Shown: positions 1-8,726 of the stretch, piece by piece
Layout: each line of letters begins with the position of its first letter
Numbering within the stretch: position 1 is the first letter of the stretch
Assembly: GCF_046159715.1 (NCBI RefSeq)
Contig: NZ_JBJXCT010000011.1
Span: 3,512 to 67,511 of the forward strand
Length of the DNA: 64,000 nucleotides
Direction: 5' to 3'
Source of the DNA: Pampinifervens sp037481935
GTDB taxonomy: Bacteria; Aquificota; Aquificia; Aquificales; Aquificaceae
Made by a program: the position numbers and the translations under genes
The notes under the pieces: model-generated
Database searches by the model: none
Seen by the model: the letters and a program-made list of their open reading frames with translations, nothing else
Told to the model about the DNA's origin: nothing

Positions 1-2
1 AT

Positions 3-1475
3 CTTCTGGCTCTGCTGGTGCCAGTTCTCTATTTTTTTAATCTTGGTGCCTTTCAGGTCTGGTCTCCCAACGAAGCCTTCTATGCAGACTCTGCACGCAG
101 GATGCTCCAGAGTGGAGACTTCATAACACCCTACTACAACGGAGAGCTGAGGCTCAACAAGCCACCCATGACCTACTGGCTTGTGGCTACTGGATACTCT
201 CTTCTGGGTGTTAACGAGTGGGGTCTCAGGCTCATGCATGCTCTCCTCGGACTGGGGACGGGGTTGATAACAATGCTAATGGCGAGGGAGCTCACAGGGA
301 GCTGGAGAATTGGGCTTCTGAGCTTTCTTGTCCTTACCCTTTCTGTGCAGTTCTTTGCCAACTCTCAGTATGCATCTCCGGAGGTGCCCTTTACCCTCTT
401 CATAACACTGAGCCTATACTTCTGGCTTCTATACTACAGAAGGGGGGTTTTCCTCCTTCTCCCTCTTGCCTTTCTTTCTTCTTCCCTTGCCATGCTTGTG
501 AAGGGTCCTGCTGGCTTTGTGCTGCCAGCTGGTGTGGTCTTTTTTTACCTGCTCTTTACAAACCCTGGGGAGCTTCTCAGGCTCAGGTATTATATGCTTA
601 GCCTTCTGGCCATAGTGCTGGGTCTGTGGTGGCATGTATATCAGATATTTACAAAGGGAAGCCTGTTCTGGGAGGTCTTCTACAGGGAAAATCTCAGGCG
701 TGTGTATCATGGTGATGAGCCTTTTTACTTTTATCTTGCTGACCTGAATGTGAGCTTTCTGCCCTACTCCATACTCTTCTTCCCCGCCCTTGTATGGGTA
801 GTCCTCAGGGTGAGGAGAGAATACGCTTTTCCTCTTGTGTGGTTTGCCTTTGTGTATGGACTTTTCAGCCTTGTAGCCCAGAAGATACCCGTGTATGTGC
901 TTCCTGCCTTTCCTGCCCTTGCCATAATCACCTCTGGCTTCTTGATTTCTGAGGAGTGGGGAAGGGTTAAAAAAGCTCTGTCTCTGTCTGTTTCAGCCCT
1001 TGTGGTGCTCTTACTTTTTGCTGGCGTGCTTTTCTTCTCGCTCAGTCCTCTGTTGCTTCTTCTATTGCCCCTTCCTCTTCTTCTATTTCTGAGAGATTTC
1101 AGACTTTCTCCGGCAATGGCAGGTCTTCTGTTGATAGTATTTCTCAAGCTGGGGCTTCTGCCAGAGCTCGAAGAGAAAAGATGGGTCAGAGAGCTTGGAG
1201 AGTTTATAAGGAGGCTTGACCCTTCTGCAGTTAAACCAACTTACGAGGTGGGGCACTTTCACCATAGCCTACCCTTCTATGCGGAGAGAAGAATAATAAG
1301 GGACAGACAGCCAGAGGCAGGCTCGCTTGTAATTTTCAGGCTTGGGTCCTTTGAGGGCTGTAAGCCAGTAAAAACCTTCAGGCTCTACACAGGTTCAGAA
1401 AGCAGGCTCTTCAGGTTCCTCATGGATGCCCGCGGGGATAAAAGATTTGAAGACTTTGGCGTCTGCCTTTACTGA
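3..1475 (+). CDS. ArnT-like/PMT-family glycosyltransferase, 5' end cut by window
   Basis: Integral-membrane glycosyltransferase of the dolichyl-phosphate-mannose/ArnT type, which transfers a sugar from a polyprenyl-phosphate donor to a lipid or protein on the outer face of the inner membrane. The frame is open to the left edge, so the true start lies outside; the GTG at 18 is only the first start-like codon inside. Visible family marks are an early acidic WSPNEAFYADSARRM segment, the GELRLNKPPMTYW stretch of the first periplasmic loop, and about ten hydrophobic helices. The C-terminal quarter is soluble. It converges with the OmpA-like gene, overlapping it by 7 bases. The acceptor substrate cannot be told. 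Confidence 0.8.
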   Translation, partial: LLALLVPVLYFFNLGAFQVWSPNEAFYADSARRMLQSGDFITPYYNGELRLNKPPMTYWLVATGYSLLGVNEWGLRLMHALLGLGTGLITMLMARELTGSWRIGLLSFLVLTLSVQFFANSQYASPEVPFTLFITLSLYFWLLYYRRGVFLLLPLAFLSSSLAMLVKGPAGFVLPAGVVFFYLLFTNPGELLRLRYYMLSLLAIVLGLWWHVYQIFTKGSLFWEVFYRENLRRVYHGDEPFYFYLADLNVSFLPYSILFFPALVWVVLRVRREYAFPLVWFAFVYGLFSLVAQKIPVYVLPAFPALAIITSGFLISEEWGRVKKALSLSVSALVVLLLFAGVLFFSLSPLLLLLLPLPLLLFLRDFRLSPAMAGLLLIVFLKLGLLPELEEKRWVRELGEFIRRLDPSAVKPTYEVGHFHHSLPFYAERRIIRDRQPEAGSLVIFRLGSFEGCKPVKTFRLYTGSESRLFRFLMDARGDKRFEDFGVCLY

Positions 1476-2563
1476 CCGGGCACCTGAATCACTATAAACT
1501 CTGCCCTTCTGTTGGTAAGCCTACCAATGGGTGTGGCGTTGTCCGCTATGTATCTTTCCTTTCCAAAGCCTGCTATTTCTATCCTCTCTGAAGGTATACC
1601 AGCTTTAATAAGGTAGTCTCTTACAGCCTGAGCTCTCCTTAGAGCAAGCCTGTCATTGTAAGCCTTTGGACCGATGCTGTCGGTAAAGCCCTCTATCCTT
1701 ACTCTCACGCCAGGGTTTTCCTTGAGAGCTTTAACCACCTCATTAAGAAGCGGTATGTATTCCCTCTTTATGTTGTGTTTATCAAAATCAAAGTGAACCC
1801 TTGCGGTCACCATGAGGAGCTCTTCCTGAGGCTGAGGTGGCTTGGGAGCTGGAGCGGGAGGAGGAGCTGGTTCAGCCTTTGCAAGCTCCGGAAGGAAGGG
1901 CTTACCTGTGTAGCATTCAAGGTTTCCGTCCCTGGCTATGTTTACTTTCTGTATGGCAGTGTTTATTTCAGTCTGCGCCTTTCCGTAAAAATCCACAACC
2001 TTTGTAATGCTTGGCTGGGGTTTTGAGAGCTCGTAAGCCATGGCATCATAATAAACCTCAGCCCTTGCAAGCTCGGCGGGTGCACAGCTAAGAGCCCTGT
2101 TCTCTCTTGCATACTTGAGGCTTGAATTGAGAGAGCTTATGTCCAGCCCAAGACTCTTTTCATACTCAACCCTTATTCTTGAGCCTTCCTCCTCATCATA
2201 GTATAGTGGCTCACCATACTCACCGTATTCAACCTTCTTAACCCTCTTTACCTCTGCCTGCTCTATGAATTCAATGTTATCAAGCTCCACCCTTCCTGCC
2301 CTTGCCTTTGAAAGGGCACTGAAGCTCTTTACCATAAAGAGCCTTGAGCCAGCCTCATCCAGACTGGAAGCAAGGGAGTTTGCCACATCTCTGCTTGTCC
2401 TCGCCTTCTCAAAGTGATATGGGTCTTTGAGGTCAATTTCTGCTCTCTTTGCAAGCTCAATGCTTCTCTGGACCTGATTTACACCATCAAGAATCCTCAT
2501 GTTAGAAAAGTCCTGTGCATAGAGGAGTGCAGAGCTCATGAGTAAGAAACCAAGCTTTTTCAT
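1469..2563 (-). CDS. OmpA-family outer-membrane/peptidoglycan-binding protein
   Basis: Envelope protein of 364 residues with an N-terminal signal peptide (MKKLGFLLMSSALLYA), a long middle region rich in charged, probably helical sequence, a proline/alanine linker (PAPPPAPAPKPPQP) and a C-terminal OmpA domain. The OmpA domain shows FDFDKHNIK near its start, IEGFTDSIG, NDRLALRRA and a final TNRRAEF, the peptidoglycan-binding signature. I chose the ATG at 2563 because it begins the signal peptide and follows a good AAGGAGG; an upstream in-frame ATG at 2623 would add a non-signal-like leader. It probably anchors the outer membrane to the wall. The middle domain is not recognised. Confidence 0.85.
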   Translation of the reverse strand: MKKLGFLLMSSALLYAQDFSNMRILDGVNQVQRSIELAKRAEIDLKDPYHFEKARTSRDVANSLASSLDEAGSRLFMVKSFSALSKARAGRVELDNIEFIEQAEVKRVKKVEYGEYGEPLYYDEEEGSRIRVEYEKSLGLDISSLNSSLKYARENRALSCAPAELARAEVYYDAMAYELSKPQPSITKVVDFYGKAQTEINTAIQKVNIARDGNLECYTGKPFLPELAKAEPAPPPAPAPKPPQPQEELLMVTARVHFDFDKHNIKREYIPLLNEVVKALKENPGVRVRIEGFTDSIGPKAYNDRLALRRAQAVRDYLIKAGIPSERIEIAGFGKERYIADNATPIGRLTNRRAEFIVIQVPGQ

Positions 2564-2605
2564 GCTTCCCTCCTTTCTCCTTATTCTACAATAAAATTTT
2601 ACACC

Positions 2606-3049
2606 ATGAGGGCTGTTCTGCAAAGGGTAAAAGAGTCAAGGGTTCTTGTGGATGGCTCGGAGGTTGCACGCATAGGTGAGGGGCTCAACATACTACTGGG
2701 GGTTGGGGTGGGTGATACTGAAGATGACGTTAAAAAGCTCGTAGAAAAGATAATAAACCTGCGTATCTTTGAAGGCTCCTCCGGAAAGTTCAACCTTTCT
2801 CTTCTTGATATAATGGGCTCTGCACTTGTTGTATCCCAGTTTACGCTCTATGCCAACATAAGAAAGGGCAGAAGACCCAGCTTTGAGCTTGCAGAAAAGC
2901 CTGAGAGGGCAAGGGAGCTCTATGAGCTCTTTGTAGAAAGACTCTCGGAGCATGTGCCCACCCAGTGTGGTATGTTCGGTGCCATGATGGAGGTTCATAT
3001 AGTCAACTGGGGACCTGTTACCATAATACTTGACAGCAAGGAGATTTAG
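2606..3049 (+). CDS. dtd: D-aminoacyl-tRNA deacylase
   Basis: Hydrolyses D-aminoacyl-tRNAs (and Gly-tRNA-Ala) to keep D-amino acids out of proteins. Length 147 matches the family. The start MRAVLQRV, the SQFTL motif in the middle and the C-terminal NWGPVT motif (the cross-subunit Gly-cisPro region is normally NxGPxT) are all visible. There is no Shine-Dalgarno; a TAAAAT box at 2592-2597 sits 8 bases before the ATG, so the message may be leaderless. It diverges from the OmpA gene and converges with the HerA-like gene with a 4-base overlap. Confidence 0.95.
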   Translation: MRAVLQRVKESRVLVDGSEVARIGEGLNILLGVGVGDTEDDVKKLVEKIINLRIFEGSSGKFNLSLLDIMGSALVVSQFTLYANIRKGRRPSFELAEKPERARELYELFVERLSEHVPTQCGMFGAMMEVHIVNWGPVTIILDSKEI

Positions 3050-4896
3050 AGTTCTATTTCTAAAAGCATGCTGAAGGGCACGGCTATACCGCTCAGGAAA
3101 AGGTGACCCGGTTTGAGGGTGGGTAACAACCTGACCTGGTCTTCGTAGGGATATTCAAAGAACTGTGAAACTGCGTTTATGTCATTCTGCGTTATCAGCC
3201 TGAAGATTGCCTGAGTGTTGAGTTGAGAGAGCACATACTTGCTCAAGTTTGCAGGTCTCTGAGAGACAGCCAGAAGACCAACTCCAAACTTTCTTCCTTC
3301 AAGGGCTATCCTCTTTGTCATACTTATGGCCAGGTTCTCCCTGCCTGCAGGAACCTCCGTGGCTCCCCTCTCTGGAGCAAAGTTGTGAGCTTCTTCAAGA
3401 ACAAGGAGCCTTCTTGAAGGTTTTGACCTGGCAATGGACATTATCTCTCTGAGAAGGAGCCCCGTCATGTTTAGCCTGGTGTTTATGTTCACCACATCCC
3501 TGAGGTCTATTATGACCACATCAGCAGGTGAGCTGAGGGCTTCACCCAGCAACCTGAAGACTTGTGGTTGATTCTGGAGGACCTCTTCACCCATGTCTTT
3601 TGACAACATACGGAGCACTTCAAGCACCTCCTTTTTCAGTCCACCCTTAGAAGCCTCAAGGAGCATGTCTCCCAGGCCTCTTTCAGCATAAGCGGAGAGT
3701 CTGAGGTCCGGTTTTATGTAAGTCCTCATGTGGGTGAGGAATGTCCTTTCCTCCTCACCTTTCTCCTGAAGTAAAAGTCCATATTCTCTAAAGAGCTCCT
3801 TTATATCCTCCACCCATAGAGGAAGAAGTGTATAGGGTATTCTTACGTGGTGAATTCTGCTCTCTTCAATTCTGAGCTTCTGCCTGTACTCTCCGAACAG
3901 GTCAAAGACAAAGGTTTTGCATACAGCGGGTGGCGTGTTTTCAATGAGCCTTGCCACAAAGGTGGTCTTTCCAGAGCCTGTGGTCCCGAGGATAGCCATG
4001 TGCATGGAGCTTATTTTTGCAAGGTCCACATAAACTGATACTGGCCTTCCCACAAGGTTTCCAACCCTCACAGGCAAGTCCATTGAATAGCCAGAGAGGT
4101 TTGTTTTCATAACCCTCTTGAGGTCCTCATCCCCCTCTCTTACAGGAAGAAGCTGGTCACCCGGACGAAGACCGGAGAGGGGTGTGCCAAAGTAGCCCTC
4201 CTCTTTTTCTCTGAGCTCAAGGAGCACCCTGACCTTTCCCATAAGACCAGACGCCCTGAGAGAGGTTCTGAGGTAGGCAACAGCCCAGACCCTGCTTTCA
4301 GAGGGACCCTCTAAGGATTCTGGCTGACCTGTATGGGTGTATACCTTTGTGAGCTTGCACAGAAGCCTTCCATGCTCCCTTTGAGCCCACAGAAAGGACT
4401 GCTCTGGGAGGTTTTCAAAGAGAGCCACCACCGCCTCTGTGGAAGATTCAACGGACAGAACAACCGCCACCGTATCCTCAAAGAGTCTTACAGACCTTCT
4501 TTTGTAGTCCTCAAAGAGCTCAAGAAGCCTCCTTGCCTCCTCTCCATGCAGGGCGACCATGACCTCTAAATTGCCATCCTCCTCAAGTCCCGGTCTTGTG
4601 AGGTTTGCAGAACCCACAAGGGCTAGTCTGTCGTCTATCAGTATGAGCTTCGCATGAAGCTTTTCGTTTATGTATAGCTCAGCACCATACCTTTCAAGAG
4701 CTTTAAAAGTGCCCTCTCCCGTTATGCTCAAGTCCCTAAGCTCCCCGGCTCTGAGTATAACCTCAAGCCTCACACCTCTAGGAAGCACCTCGAGGAGTTT
4801 TTCAAGCATGCACTGGTCAATCCAGGGAGAGGCTATCTTCAGGCTCTTGCTGGCTGTTGCCACTTCCCTTCTGAGTATCTCAAGATATTCCTTCAT
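3046..4896 (-). CDS. PLD-nuclease/HerA-FtsK-type ATPase fusion
   Basis: A 616-residue fusion. Residues about 1-135 form a phospholipase-D-like domain with a single HKD motif (H81-x-K83-x4-D88, followed by GSANLTRPG), so a dimer would be needed for activity. Residues about 230-616 are a HerA/DUF87 ATPase with Walker A GTTGSGKT near 304-311, Walker B LLVLEEAHNFAPE and an SQRPANLS sensor region. HerA proteins are hexameric DNA translocases that act with nucleases in repair or defence, so this looks like a self-contained nuclease-translocase. Its start lies 17 bases inside the coaE 3' end, so the two are probably co-transcribed with coaE first. Whether it works in repair or phage defence is open. 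Confidence 0.82.
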   Translation of the reverse strand: MKEYLEILRREVATASKSLKIASPWIDQCMLEKLLEVLPRGVRLEVILRAGELRDLSITGEGTFKALERYGAELYINEKLHAKLILIDDRLALVGSANLTRPGLEEDGNLEVMVALHGEEARRLLELFEDYKRRSVRLFEDTVAVVLSVESSTEAVVALFENLPEQSFLWAQREHGRLLCKLTKVYTHTGQPESLEGPSESRVWAVAYLRTSLRASGLMGKVRVLLELREKEEGYFGTPLSGLRPGDQLLPVREGDEDLKRVMKTNLSGYSMDLPVRVGNLVGRPVSVYVDLAKISSMHMAILGTTGSGKTTFVARLIENTPPAVCKTFVFDLFGEYRQKLRIEESRIHHVRIPYTLLPLWVEDIKELFREYGLLLQEKGEEERTFLTHMRTYIKPDLRLSAYAERGLGDMLLEASKGGLKKEVLEVLRMLSKDMGEEVLQNQPQVFRLLGEALSSPADVVIIDLRDVVNINTRLNMTGLLLREIMSIARSKPSRRLLVLEEAHNFAPERGATEVPAGRENLAISMTKRIALEGRKFGVGLLAVSQRPANLSKYVLSQLNTQAIFRLITQNDINAVSQFFEYPYEDQVRLLPTLKPGHLFLSGIAVPFSMLLEIEL

Positions 4897-5494
4897 TCTG
4901 AAACTCCACCCAGTTTCTGAAAACCCTCACAAGCTCAAGTGTTCTACTTCTAAGGTTATCCAGAGTTCCCCTGTTCTCCAAAATAAAGTGGGCGTATCTG
5001 AGCTTTTTCTCTGGAGGCATCTGATTTTTCCACCTTCTTTCAAAGTCTTCAGGACTGTAGCCAGCTCTCAGGGCTCTATCTCTGCATACCTCATAGGGTG
5101 CATACACCAGAAGAGTTGCATGGTAGTTTCTGTAGGTGCCCTTTTCCACGAGAAGGCTTGCCTCAACAACTACCACACCCTTTTCTGGAATTTTCCTGAA
5201 CTCCTCTTCAAGCCTTTTGTAAAGGGCTATGTGGGTTATATTCTCTAAAAGCCTGAGCTTTTCAGCGTCCTTAAAAACCATGTCAGCAAGCCTTTTCCTG
5301 TCAATTTCTCCACCTTCATCAAGTATTTCACTGCCAAAAGCCCTTACCACCTCTGTGTAGACCTCACCCCTTTCTTCGTAAAAGCTCCTTATAATCCCAT
5401 CTGCATCAAAAACCTGAAAGCCCGCTTCCTGAAAAAACCTTCCCACAGTGGACTTGCCCGAGCCAAGGTTTCCCGTCAGGGCTATCTTTAGCAT
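4880..5494 (-). CDS. coaE: Dephospho-CoA kinase
   Basis: Last step of coenzyme A synthesis: ATP-dependent phosphorylation of the 3'-OH of dephospho-CoA. The 204 residues begin with the P-loop GNLGSGKST, followed by the family's DADGIIR segment (usually DAD.i.r) and the CoA-domain core. No Shine-Dalgarno is present; a TAAAAT box (5503-5508 on the plus strand as ATTTTA) lies 8 bases before the ATG, consistent with a leaderless message. It overlaps the downstream PLD-HerA gene by 17 bases and diverges from the cytochrome at 5525. Confidence 0.93.
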   Translation of the reverse strand: MLKIALTGNLGSGKSTVGRFFQEAGFQVFDADGIIRSFYEERGEVYTEVVRAFGSEILDEGGEIDRKRLADMVFKDAEKLRLLENITHIALYKRLEEEFRKIPEKGVVVVEASLLVEKGTYRNYHATLLVYAPYEVCRDRALRAGYSPEDFERRWKNQMPPEKKLRYAHFILENRGTLDNLRSRTLELVRVFRNWVEFQNEGIS

Positions 5495-5524
5495 TAAGGG
5501 ATATTTTAAACTGGAGGTGCTGAC

Positions 5525-5773
5525 ATGAAGAGGCTTTTTGCTGTGCTATTTCTTATAAATCTTAGCTTCGCTGTGGAAGGAGAGCTCATTTTCAAAAACT
5601 CCTGTATGAGATGCCACACCGATAAGGACAAGAAGCCACTGGGCTATCTGAAGGAAAAATATAAAGGCAAGCCGGAGGCGGTTGCGGAGCTCGCCAGAAG
5701 GTGCCCATGGGGTCAGGGTCTGTCGGAGATGGAGATAGAGCTGGTGAGCAAGTGGCTGGCGGGTGTTAAGTAG
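5525..5773 (+). CDS. Small periplasmic monoheme cytochrome c
   Basis: An 82-residue protein with a signal peptide (cleavage probably after ...LSFA) and one heme c motif CMRCH; a methionine in the GLSEMEIE segment near the C terminus could be the sixth ligand. The C-terminal VSKWLAG helix is typical of class I cytochromes. It likely shuttles electrons in the periplasm. The start has a GGAGGT site at good spacing. It lies 20 bases before moeA, which however has its own -10-like box. The electron partners are unknown. Confidence 0.8.
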   Translation: MKRLFAVLFLINLSFAVEGELIFKNSCMRCHTDKDKKPLGYLKEKYKGKPEAVAELARRCPWGQGLSEMEIELVSKWLAGVK

Positions 5774-5793
5774 AATGCGTTAATATATTCTCC

Positions 5794-6999
5794 ATGCTAA
5801 CACCTTACGAGGATGCACTGGAGCTGCTACTCGAAAACACAGAACCCTTGCCCACTGAAAAGATTTTCCTGTGGAATACCCTTGACAGAGTGCTTGCAGA
5901 GGACATAAAGGCGGATACAGACAAGCCTCCCTTTGACAACTCTGCAATGGATGGTTATGCGGTCAGAAGTGAGGACATCTCAGAAGTCCCTGCAAGGCTC
6001 AGGCTTGTGGGAGAGGCTCCGGCGGGTGGTGATGCGGACATAAGAGTGGAAAAGGGCACAGCGGTAAGGATATTCACCGGGGCTCCCATACCAGAGGGTG
6101 CGGACACGGTGGTGCCCGTGGAGTTTACAAAGCTTGAAGGAGAGTATGTGCTTGTGGAAAAGTCCCTAAGAAAGGGTGCCAATGTAAGACTGAGGGGTGA
6201 AGAGATAAAAGGAGGTGAGGTAATCCTCCAGAGGGGGACAAGAGTCAGAAGGTATGAGGTTAGTCTTATGGCTTCTGTGGGCAGAGTAATGGTGGAGGTC
6301 TTCAGAAGACCGAAGGTTGCCATCCTCTCAACGGGGGATGAAATAAGGGAGCTGGGAGAAGCCCTCGAAAGGCCCTCTCACATAAGAAGCTCCAACAACC
6401 ATGCCCTGTATGCGGGGGCTTTAGAGCTTGGGTGTGAAGTGGTTCACTTAGGGATAGTGAGGGATGAGCCTGAGGAGATAGAAAGGGTGCTCAGGGATGT
6501 GGAGAGCTTTGACATATTTGTAAGCACGGGAGGCGTGTCTGTTGGTGATAAGGACTTTGTGCAGAGGCTCGTAAAGGAGATGGGCTTTGAGGTCCTCTTT
6601 CACAAGCTCAGGATAAAGCCTGCAAAGCCAGTGCTCCTTGCAAGAAGGGGCAGGAGCCTCTTCTTCGGTCTTCCTGGAAACCCTGTTTCCTGCATCATGG
6701 CTTTTGACCTTCTTGTAAAGCCTGCCATAAGGAGGATGCAGGGATTTCAGGAGTGCAGACCGCCTCTATACAGGGCGGAGCTGGTGAGGGGCTTTTCAAG
6801 AAAAGATGCGGAAAGAAGGGAGTTTGTGAGGGCAAGATTCTGGCAGAGAGATGGAAGGCTCTTCTGCGACTACTCCCCAAAAACCCAGTCCCACATGCTC
6901 ACCTCCTACGTGGATGCCAACTGTTACATGGTGGTATACGAGGACGTGCATGAGCTTAAGGCAGGGCAGGTGGTGGACATAATCCCCTTTGACTGGTGA
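5794..6999 (+). CDS. moeA: Molybdopterin molybdenumtransferase
   Basis: Inserts molybdate into adenylated molybdopterin to finish the molybdenum cofactor, which the molybdoenzyme encoded nearby at 10518-13361 needs. The 401 residues show the MoeA order: DNSAMDGYA near residue 50, FTGAPIPEGAD near 90, LSTGDE near 180 and the STGGVSVGDKD plus GLPGNPVS motifs in the MoaB/Mog-like domain. No Shine-Dalgarno; a TATATT box at 5784-5789 ends 4 bases before the ATG. Its TGA overlaps the ATG of the downstream nucleotidyltransferase. Confidence 0.95.
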   Translation: MLTPYEDALELLLENTEPLPTEKIFLWNTLDRVLAEDIKADTDKPPFDNSAMDGYAVRSEDISEVPARLRLVGEAPAGGDADIRVEKGTAVRIFTGAPIPEGADTVVPVEFTKLEGEYVLVEKSLRKGANVRLRGEEIKGGEVILQRGTRVRRYEVSLMASVGRVMVEVFRRPKVAILSTGDEIRELGEALERPSHIRSSNNHALYAGALELGCEVVHLGIVRDEPEEIERVLRDVESFDIFVSTGGVSVGDKDFVQRLVKEMGFEVLFHKLRIKPAKPVLLARRGRSLFFGLPGNPVSCIMAFDLLVKPAIRRMQGFQECRPPLYRAELVRGFSRKDAERREFVRARFWQRDGRLFCDYSPKTQSHMLTSYVDANCYMVVYEDVHELKAGQVVDIIPFDW

Positions 7000-7349
7000 T
7001 GGGAAAGAAGGAGATAGAAAGGTTAAGAGGGCAGGTGCTTCAGACTCTGGGAGAAAGGCTAAACATGGAAAAATGCCTTCTTCTGCTGTATGGCTCAACC
7101 GCTCTGGGAGAGGATACGGAGCTTTCCGACATAGACCTTGCACTGGACTGTCTTGAACCCCTTGATGACAGGCTGTTCCTTGAGATTGTAGAGGAGCTGA
7201 GTCTGAGAGTGGATACACCCAGAAAGATTGAGCTGGTGGAAATAAGAAGGCTTTCGGAAGAGTTCCTTGAAAGTATCATAAAAGGAGCGGTGCTATGGCA
7301 TGTGGGGAGAGACTACTTAAAAAGCTGGTTCAGACAGAGAAGGCTCTGA
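6999..7349 (+). CDS. Minimal nucleotidyltransferase (MntA-type antitoxin)
   Basis: A 116-residue stand-alone nucleotidyltransferase of the pol-beta superfamily with the active-site pattern GSTALG...LSDIDL. With the HEPN gene right after it, this is the classic MNT/HEPN arrangement, in which the MNT partner AMPylates and silences the HEPN RNase. ATG at 6999 overlaps the moeA stop; a GTG three bases earlier is the alternative. Its 3' end overlaps the HEPN start by 55 bases, which would keep the two in fixed proportion. Confidence 0.8.
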   Translation: MGKKEIERLRGQVLQTLGERLNMEKCLLLLYGSTALGEDTELSDIDLALDCLEPLDDRLFLEIVEELSLRVDTPRKIELVEIRRLSEEFLESIIKGAVLWHVGRDYLKSWFRQRRL

Positions 7350-7717
7350 AAAAGCTGGAAGGGGTAAGGGCTCTTGAGGAAAGGCTTGAAGAGGAGCTTC
7401 TCTACGAAGTGGCTACAAAGAGGTTTGAATACACCTTTGAAAGCCTGTGGAAGACAATAAGACTTTTTCTGCTTGAAAAGAAGGGGCTTGAGTGCAACTC
7501 ACCCATGGATTGCCTAAAGGGCTTTTATTCGGTGGGTCTTCTCAGCAGGGAAGTTGCGGAGAAAATCGCAAAAACGGTCAGGCTCAGGAACGAAGTGGTC
7601 CACATCTACGACTTTTCTCTTGCGGGGAGAGCATATGTAGACATAAACTCAACCGCACTGCCCCTCTTCAGGGCGGTGGTTGAAAGAATAAAAGAGGAGT
7701 GCCAGAAGGAGGATTAG
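7295..7717 (+). CDS. HEPN-domain RNase (HepT-type toxin)
   Basis: A 140-residue all-helical HEPN protein. The RNEVVHIYD segment near residue 105 gives the Rx4H active motif of HEPN ribonucleases. The family acts as toxin to the MNT protein encoded immediately upstream. The ATG at 7295 is backed by AAAGGAGCGG at 7281-7290, inside the upstream gene. It converges with the soeC-like gene with a 4-base overlap. The pair might instead serve a housekeeping nucleotide-transfer role, since these modules are very common in thermophiles. Confidence 0.78.
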   Translation: MACGERLLKKLVQTEKALKKLEGVRALEERLEEELLYEVATKRFEYTFESLWKTIRLFLLEKKGLECNSPMDCLKGFYSVGLLSREVAEKIAKTVRLRNEVVHIYDFSLAGRAYVDINSTALPLFRAVVERIKEECQKED

Positions 7718-8724
7718 AGCCTTATAACAGTCTTTTTCCTCTCCATGTAGCCCTTTCTCAGCCTGTAGCCCTCCTCAGGATAAAGCCCATAAAAGAGGTT
7801 CTGCACATGGTTTCCTTCCACAAAGAAGCACCACCTTTCGAGAAAGCTCCCCACCACGAGGCTTGCAAAGGTTATGGCGTAGAAGGTGTAGTTATAGTTG
7901 CCAGTAATCCAGGAGTAGAGCACCAGAAAGAGGGGAACCACGAAGGTGAGTATGTATGCAACGGGAAGAACAGAGCCCAGAAGGTCTTTCCCTTTTTTGT
8001 AGTAGAACTCCGTGGTGCAGTAGTTATCGGTGGTGCTACCCGTGTCAAGAACCCTGATTGGTCTGTTGTGAGGAAGGTTGAGGGCTTCGTTTATGGTGGG
8101 TCTTGATATGAGAAACTGTCTTATGTTAAAGGCTATCCTGAAGGCAAGACCCAGGGACAGGAAAAGGAAGGTAAGGAAAAGGTAGGCGGGAATAAACTCC
8201 GGTCTGTAGTGGTAAGTAAGAGCCAGAAAGGCTGAAGAGCCAAGCATGAGATACATATTGAGGTAGTAAAGAACTGTGAAAGATGTGTTCCACTCAAGCA
8301 CGAACTTGTTGCTGGCATATATCATGGCAGTAGAGAGGGCTGAAAGCCAGCCGAGGATAAAGGTTGTTATTCCAAGCAAGTGCTGCAAAAAGGGCTGTGC
8401 GTTAAAGTAGTAAGAAAGCCCATACAGAAGTAGGGTAAAACCATAAGCCCCGCTGAAGACTGCCTCCCTTGAAAGCCAGGAGGTGTGAAAACGTCTTATT
8501 GCCTTCCACGCTCTCAACTTGTGTCCAAGGTGAAAACTTGCCCCTATAGCACCCAGACCTATGAGAATGAGAGAAATGATGAGAGATATAAGAACCGCAT
8601 TCCTGGGCATGGCAGTGTTTCTGCCAAAGAGAGTGAGAAATTCCATAAAGTAGGTAAAGGTAAAGAGGCCTATAGAAACACCGGCGGTAAGGAAAAACCA
8701 TATAAGAGAGACTGGTGGGTGCAT
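7714..8724 (-). CDS. DmsC/SoeC-type membrane anchor subunit
   Basis: Integral-membrane subunit (336 residues, about eight to nine hydrophobic helices) of the molybdoenzyme encoded by this operon. It begins MHPPVSLIWFFLTAGVSIG, like the DMSO-reductase anchor family, which binds quinone and anchors the catalytic and iron-sulfur subunits. It follows soeB by 2 bases. If the complex is a sulfite dehydrogenase, this subunit passes electrons to the quinone pool. The NrfD/PsrC and DmsC families look similar; I favour DmsC/SoeC from length and from the cytoplasmic catalytic subunit. Confidence 0.75.
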   Translation of the reverse strand: MHPPVSLIWFFLTAGVSIGLFTFTYFMEFLTLFGRNTAMPRNAVLISLIISLILIGLGAIGASFHLGHKLRAWKAIRRFHTSWLSREAVFSGAYGFTLLLYGLSYYFNAQPFLQHLLGITTFILGWLSALSTAMIYASNKFVLEWNTSFTVLYYLNMYLMLGSSAFLALTYHYRPEFIPAYLFLTFLFLSLGLAFRIAFNIRQFLISRPTINEALNLPHNRPIRVLDTGSTTDNYCTTEFYYKKGKDLLGSVLPVAYILTFVVPLFLVLYSWITGNYNYTFYAITFASLVVGSFLERWCFFVEGNHVQNLFYGLYPEEGYRLRKGYMERKKTVIRL

Positions 8725-8726
8725 GC

